Of a DNA stretch of 64,000 bases, positions 60,649 to 64,000 are shown piece after piece. A model generated the notes under the pieces. It saw only the letters and a list, made by a program, of their open reading frames with translations. It ran no database searches and was not told where the DNA came from. Position 1 is the first letter of the stretch, and every line of letters starts with the position of its first letter. The DNA comes from Cellulomonas gelida (GTDB lineage Bacteria > Actinomycetota > Actinomycetes > Actinomycetales > Cellulomonadaceae): contig NZ_BJLQ01000016.1 of NCBI RefSeq assembly GCF_006538725.1, positions 1 through 64,000 on the forward strand. The letters run 5' to 3'. Both the position numbers and the translations under genes were made by a program.

Positions 60649-61839
60649 TCAGCCGCGCGCGCCGAGCGCGTGCTCGAGCGCGAGCTGGTTGAGGCGCACG
60701 AAGCCGTAGCCGTGCTTGGCCACGCCGTCGACGTCGAAGTCCTCGAACGCCGAGCGGTCGGCGAGGAAGTCCGCGAGCGTCTCGCCCTCGTTCAGCGTGG
60801 GCTTGGCGAGCTCGAACACACCGGCGGCCTCGAGGGCCTCCTTGACCTCGGGGTCCTCGCGGAACGCGATCGCGCGCTCCTTGAGCAGGAGGTAGGTGGC
60901 CATGTTGGCGCGAGCCGACTCCCACACGCCGTCGAAGTCCTCGGTGCGCGAGGGCTTGTAGTCGAAGTGCACCGGGCCGGTGTACTTCGGGCCGCCGCTC
61001 GGGAAGCCGTTCTCGAGCAGGTCGACCGTGGCGAACGCGGAGAACAGGTCGCCGTGGCCGAACACCAGGTCCTGGTCGTACTTGATGCCGCGCTGGCCGT
61101 TGAGGTCGATGTGGAACAGCTTGTCGGCCCACAGCGCCTGCGCGAGGCCGGTGGTGTAGTTCAGGCCGGCCATCTGCTCGTGGCCCGTCTCCGGGTTGAG
61201 GCCGACGATGTCGCCGTGCTCGAGCTTGGCGATGAGGCCGAGCGCGTGGCCGATCGTCGGCAGGAGGATGTCGCCGCGGGGCTCGTTGGGCTTGGGCTCG
61301 AGCGCGATGCGGAGCTTGTAGCCCTTCTCCTTGATGTACGCGGCGACGGTGTCGATGCCGTCGGCGTAGGCCTGGTGCGCGGCGTAGAGGTCCTTGGCCG
61401 AGTCGTACTCGGCGCCCTCGCGGCCGCCCCACATGACGAACGTGTCCGCGTCGAGCGAGGCGGCCAGGTCGACGTTGCGCAGGATCTTGCGCAGCGCGTA
61501 GCGGCGCACGCGACGGTCGTTCGAGGTGAACGCGCCGTCCTTGAAGACCGGGTGCGTGAACGTGTTGGTCGTGACCATCTCGACCGTGATGCCGGTCTCG
61601 GCCAGGGCGCCCTTGAAGCGGTCGAGGATCTTCTCGCGCTCGGCGTCCGACGAGCCGAACGGGACCACGTCGTCGTCGTGGAACGTCACGTGCGACGCGC
61701 CGAGCTCGGCGAGCTTGTGGACCGACTCGACCGGGTCGAGCCACGGCCGGGTGGCGGCGCCGAACGGGTCCTGGGCGTTCCAGCCGACGGTCCAGAGACC
61801 GAAGGAGAACTTGTCAGCGGGGGTGGGCTTGCGCACCAT
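60649..61839 (-). CDS. xylA: Xylose isomerase
   Basis: Tetrameric TIM-barrel metal enzyme of 396 residues, the actinobacterial (class I) short form. The catalytic His is in [46 protein letters not shown] (metal Glu and Lys) and [27 protein letters not shown] supply the two metal sites. ATG 61839 follows GAGG at 7 bases. A perfect 12-bp palindrome lies just before the Shine-Dalgarno sequence, and the promoter region is shared with a divergent ROK repressor. Confidence 0.96.
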   Translation of the reverse strand: MVRKPTPADKFSFGLWTVGWNAQDPFGAATRPWLDPVESVHKLAELGASHVTFHDDDVVPFGSSDAEREKILDRFKGALAETGITVEMVTTNTFTHPVFKDGAFTSNDRRVRRYALRKILRNVDLAASLDADTFVMWGGREGAEYDSAKDLYAAHQAYADGIDTVAAYIKEKGYKLRIALEPKPNEPRGDILLPTIGHALGLIAKLEHGDIVGLNPETGHEQMAGLNYTTGLAQALWADKLFHIDLNGQRGIKYDQDLVFGHGDLFSAFATVDLLENGFPSGGPKYTGPVHFDYKPSRTEDFDGVWESARANMATYLLLKERAIAFREDPEVKEALEAAGVFELAKPTLNEGETLADFLADRSAFEDFDVDGVAKHGYGFVRLNQLALEHALGARG

Positions 61840-61847
61840 CTTCAGAC

Positions 61848-61909
61848 CTCTCAACGTTGAGACGGGGATTAGTTGTACGGATGAACTTATGCCGTCCAGC
61901 CGCTAGGGT
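61848..61909. promoter_or_regulatory. xylA / ROK-repressor divergent control region
   Basis: CTCAACGTTGAG (61850-61861) is a perfect palindrome next to the xylA Shine-Dalgarno sequence. TTAGTT-N9-AACTTA (61869-61889) is an inexact inverted repeat lying near the promoter of each gene. TAGGGT at 61904-61909 is the -10 of the repressor, 8 bases before its ATG. One or both repeats probably bind the ROK protein. Confidence 0.55.
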
Positions 61910-61917
61910 CAAGCCCT

Positions 61918-63195
61918 ATGAGAGCCACGGCGGCGCGGCAGGCGAGCCTGCGGGAGCACAACCTCGGTCTGGTGCTCCGCACCGTGCTCGAGGTGCGTGC
62001 GGCGCACCAACCGCCACGGTCCCGCGCGGACGTCGCCGCCGCCACCGGGCTGGCCAAGGCGACCGTCTCAGCGCTCGTCGACCAGCTCGTCGCCGGCGGA
62101 CTGCTCGCCGAGCTCGCTCCCGCCGCGCCCCAGCGCGCCGGACGCCCCGCGGTCCCGCTCACCGCCCCGACGGGCACGCTCGCGGCCATCGGCGCCGAGG
62201 TCAACGTCGACTACCTCGGCGTGCGCGCGCTCGACCTGGCCGGCACGGTCCTCGACGAGCGGCTCACGCACGCGGACCTGCGGGGGAGCGCGCCCGACGA
62301 GGTCCTGTCGATGCTGGGCACGCTCGTCGAGCAGTCGGTCGCGGCACTCGCGGGCGGGCCGCGGCTCGTCGGGACCGCACTCGCCCTGCCGGGCCTCGTC
62401 GACCGGACCACCGGGATCCTGCGGCTCGCCCCGAACCTGGGCTGGCGCGACGTCGACGTCGCGCGCATCCTCGCGCAGGCCTCGCCGACGCTCGCCGCGA
62501 ACCCGCCCCTGCTCGCCAACGAGGCGGACCTCGCCGCCCGCGCCGAGGCCGCGGCGCGCGTCGTGCCCGGCGGCGACCGGCCGAGCTTCGTCTACGTCTC
62601 GGGCGAGATCGGCGTCGGTGCCGCGCTCGTGCTCGACGGCGCGCTGTTCGCCGGGCGGCACGGGTGGGCGGGCGAGGTCGGCCACATCGTCGTCGCCGAG
62701 GGCCGCACGCTCGAGCAGGTCGCGGGCCAGGACGCGATGCTGAGCGCCGCAGGGCTGAGCGCCGACGAGGGTCTCGAGGCGCTCGTCGCGGCGGCCGACC
62801 GCGGCGAACCGCGCGCGGGGCACGCGCTGGCGACGGCCGGAGCGGCGCTGGGGCTCGCGCTCGCGAACGTCGTGAACGTCATCGACGTCTCCGACGTGGT
62901 GCTCGGTGGGACCTACGCCCGGCTGGCGCGCTGGCTGACGGAGCCCGTGCTCGTCGCGATGCGCGACCGCGTGCTCGCCGCGCCCTGGGCCGAGCCGCGC
63001 GTGGACGTCGCGCTCGCCGCGCCCCTGCCCGCCATGACCGGTGCCGCGCTCGCCCAGCTCGGGCGGGTCCTGGCCGACCCCGTGGACTGGCTCGCGGACC
63101 CCGCAGAGCCCGCGGACCACTCGGAGCCCGTAGGGCCCACGGAGGGCGCGGCGCCCACGGAGCGCGGGGGCGCGCCGGTTCCCGCCGGCGCCTGA
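61918..63195 (+). CDS. xylR: ROK-family transcriptional repressor, XylR-type, without the zinc-Cys cluster
   Basis: 425 residues. A winged HTH (SRADVAAATGLAKATVSALVDQLVAGGLLAEL) is followed by a sugar-kinase-like ROK domain with ALPGLVDRTTGILRLAPNLGWRDVDV, LANEADLAARAEA, YVSGEIGVGAALVLDGALFAGRHGWAGEVGHIVV. The usual C-x-CG-x2-GC zinc signature after GHIVV is missing (AEGRTLEQVAGQDAM instead). The C-terminal 40 residues are Pro/Glu/Gly-rich. The position divergent from xylA makes it the likely xylose-responsive repressor. Ligand identity is inferred. Confidence 0.85.
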   Translation: MRATAARQASLREHNLGLVLRTVLEVRAAHQPPRSRADVAAATGLAKATVSALVDQLVAGGLLAELAPAAPQRAGRPAVPLTAPTGTLAAIGAEVNVDYLGVRALDLAGTVLDERLTHADLRGSAPDEVLSMLGTLVEQSVAALAGGPRLVGTALALPGLVDRTTGILRLAPNLGWRDVDVARILAQASPTLAANPPLLANEADLAARAEAAARVVPGGDRPSFVYVSGEIGVGAALVLDGALFAGRHGWAGEVGHIVVAEGRTLEQVAGQDAMLSAAGLSADEGLEALVAAADRGEPRAGHALATAGAALGLALANVVNVIDVSDVVLGGTYARLARWLTEPVLVAMRDRVLAAPWAEPRVDVALAAPLPAMTGAALAQLGRVLADPVDWLADPAEPADHSEPVGPTEGAAPTERGGAPVPAGA

Positions 63196-63246
63196 GCGGT
63201 CCCGGCCGTTCGTCGTCCCACCTGCGCGGACGCCCTCCGCGCGCCG

Positions 63247-63252
63247 TAGGCT
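63247..63252 (+). promoter_or_regulatory. -10 element of the lactonase-type gene
   Basis: TAGGCT ends 8 bases before GTG 63261 and no Shine-Dalgarno sequence is present, so the transcript is probably leaderless. Confidence 0.5.
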
Positions 63253-63260
63253 CGGGCACC

Positions 63261-64000
63261 GTGACCCAGCTCTGGATCGGTACCTACCCGTCGGCCGGCG
63301 CCGGCACCCCCGTCGGCCGTGGCGAGGGCATCTGGTCGGTCGACCTCGACGACGCGACCGGCGCGCTGAGCGGCGCGCGGCAGGTGGTCGAGACGCCGTC
63401 GCCGTCGTTCCTCGCGACGAGCGCCGACGGGCGCGTGCTCTACGCGGGCAACGAGCACGCGGACGGCACGATCACGGCCTTCGAGGTCACGCCCGGCTCC
63501 GAGGGCCTGGACGACGGGCTCGTGGAGCGCGCGTCGCGACCGTCGGGCGGCGACGACCCGTGCCACCTGCTCGTCGACGACACCGACCTGCTGGTCGCCA
63601 ACTACTCCTCGGGCACGCTCGCGGTGATCGGCCTGACGCCGGACGCCGGGCTCGCCCCCGGCGGGCAGGTCCTGGGCCATGCGGGCGGCGGTCCCGTCGT
63701 CGACCGGCAGGACGGCCCGCACGCGCACTTCGTGGCGGTCGCGCCCGGCGGTGCGCACGTGCTCGTCGTCGACCTGGGCACCGACGAGATCCGCCGTTAC
63801 TGCCGCACCGACGACGGGCTGCGTCCCGACGGGGTCGCCGCGACGCTGCCGGCCGGCACCGGGCCGCGGCACCTGGGCTTCTCGCCCGACGGGCGGTTCG
63901 CGTACGTCGTGGGTGAGCTCGACGTGGCGGTGCACGTCCTGGCGTGGGACGCGGCGAGCGCGACGGGCACGCTCGTGCAGTCGGTCGCCGCGGTCGTCGG
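63261..64000 (+). CDS. Lactonase-family seven-bladed propeller protein (6-phosphogluconolactonase-like), partial
   Basis: The first 246 residues are present; the gene runs off the window. TQLWIGTYPSAGAGTPVGRGEGIWSVDLD, SPSFLATSADGRVLYAGNEH and VANYSSGTLAVIGL are propeller blades of the YbhE-type lactonase family. DGPHAHFVAVAPGGAHVLVVDLGTDEIRRYC and GTGPRHLGFSPDGRFAYVVGEL carry the family His and Arg pattern. It may hydrolyse a sugar lactone. The close xyl genes fit sugar metabolism, but the transcript is separate. Confidence 0.82.
   Translation, partial: MTQLWIGTYPSAGAGTPVGRGEGIWSVDLDDATGALSGARQVVETPSPSFLATSADGRVLYAGNEHADGTITAFEVTPGSEGLDDGLVERASRPSGGDDPCHLLVDDTDLLVANYSSGTLAVIGLTPDAGLAPGGQVLGHAGGGPVVDRQDGPHAHFVAVAPGGAHVLVVDLGTDEIRRYCRTDDGLRPDGVAATLPAGTGPRHLGFSPDGRFAYVVGELDVAVHVLAWDAASATGTLVQSVAAVV

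Overview
The window is very GC-rich, densely coded DNA from an actinobacterium. Pointers are an Lsr2-type nucleoid protein, a mycothiol-dependent-isomerase-like protein, a class II LysS, a DUF222/HNH (13E12-type) protein, an IdeR/DtxR-like iron box, and many genes that start directly behind a TANNNT -10 element (leaderless transcripts). The gene set (xylAB with a ROK repressor, big secreted subtilases, the ftsH-fol and pan-nad clusters) resembles Cellulomonas and relatives. That placement is an inference from gene content, not a database result. I saw no rRNA, tRNA, insertion sequence, prophage or CRISPR array.

Region by region. 1-8.9 kb: two large paralogous secreted subtilisin-family proteases on the minus strand, separated by an RNase HI gene on the plus strand. 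9-15.2 kb: an isoaspartate methyltransferase, a GMC-type FAD oxidoreductase with a Cys-rich motif, a membrane-anchored VanY-type carboxypeptidase, an orphan STAND-like ATPase head with an altered Walker A, and OsmC. 15.2-18 kb: feoABC under a candidate iron box. 18-24 kb: a large FAD/Fe-S dehydrogenase, the DUF222/HNH protein, a PPOX-fold protein whose 3' end is repeated downstream, and a thiamine-binding-type protein. 24.1-26.1 kb: an unusual protein with a degenerate PD-(D/E)XK-like head, a long disordered middle and a RAMA-like tail. I consider it the best candidate for something undescribed. 26-32.8 kb: a run of minus-strand genes (hydrolase, quinone reductase, DUF5995, isomerase family, metX, metY), with a tiny Cys-containing leader peptide ahead of metY.

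32.9-43.7 kb: cell-wall genes (NlpC/P60 endopeptidase, PBP4-type carboxypeptidase), inorganic pyrophosphatase, then a zinc metalloprotease, tilS, hpt, ftsH, folE, an acyltransferase and a 31-residue membrane peptide, which form one rightward block. A VOC-family gene faces it. 44.1-54.8 kb: an almost fully overlapping operon, folP, folB-folK fusion, DUF3180, two bacterial PH-domain proteins, DUF2520, panC, panD, nadB, nadC. It couples folate, pantothenate/CoA and NAD synthesis, and its promoter lies in a strong G-tract. 54.8-59.2 kb: a sigma factor with its membrane partner (minus), lysS, a 62-residue membrane peptide and lsr2. 59.2-64 kb: xylB and xylA read divergently from a ROK repressor that lacks the usual zinc-Cys cluster, then a lactonase-type propeller gene cut by the window end.

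Start codons were chosen by a Shine-Dalgarno match, ATGA/GTGA overlap with the upstream gene, or a -10 element 6-8 bases upstream. All family names rest on motifs read by eye; no searches were run.
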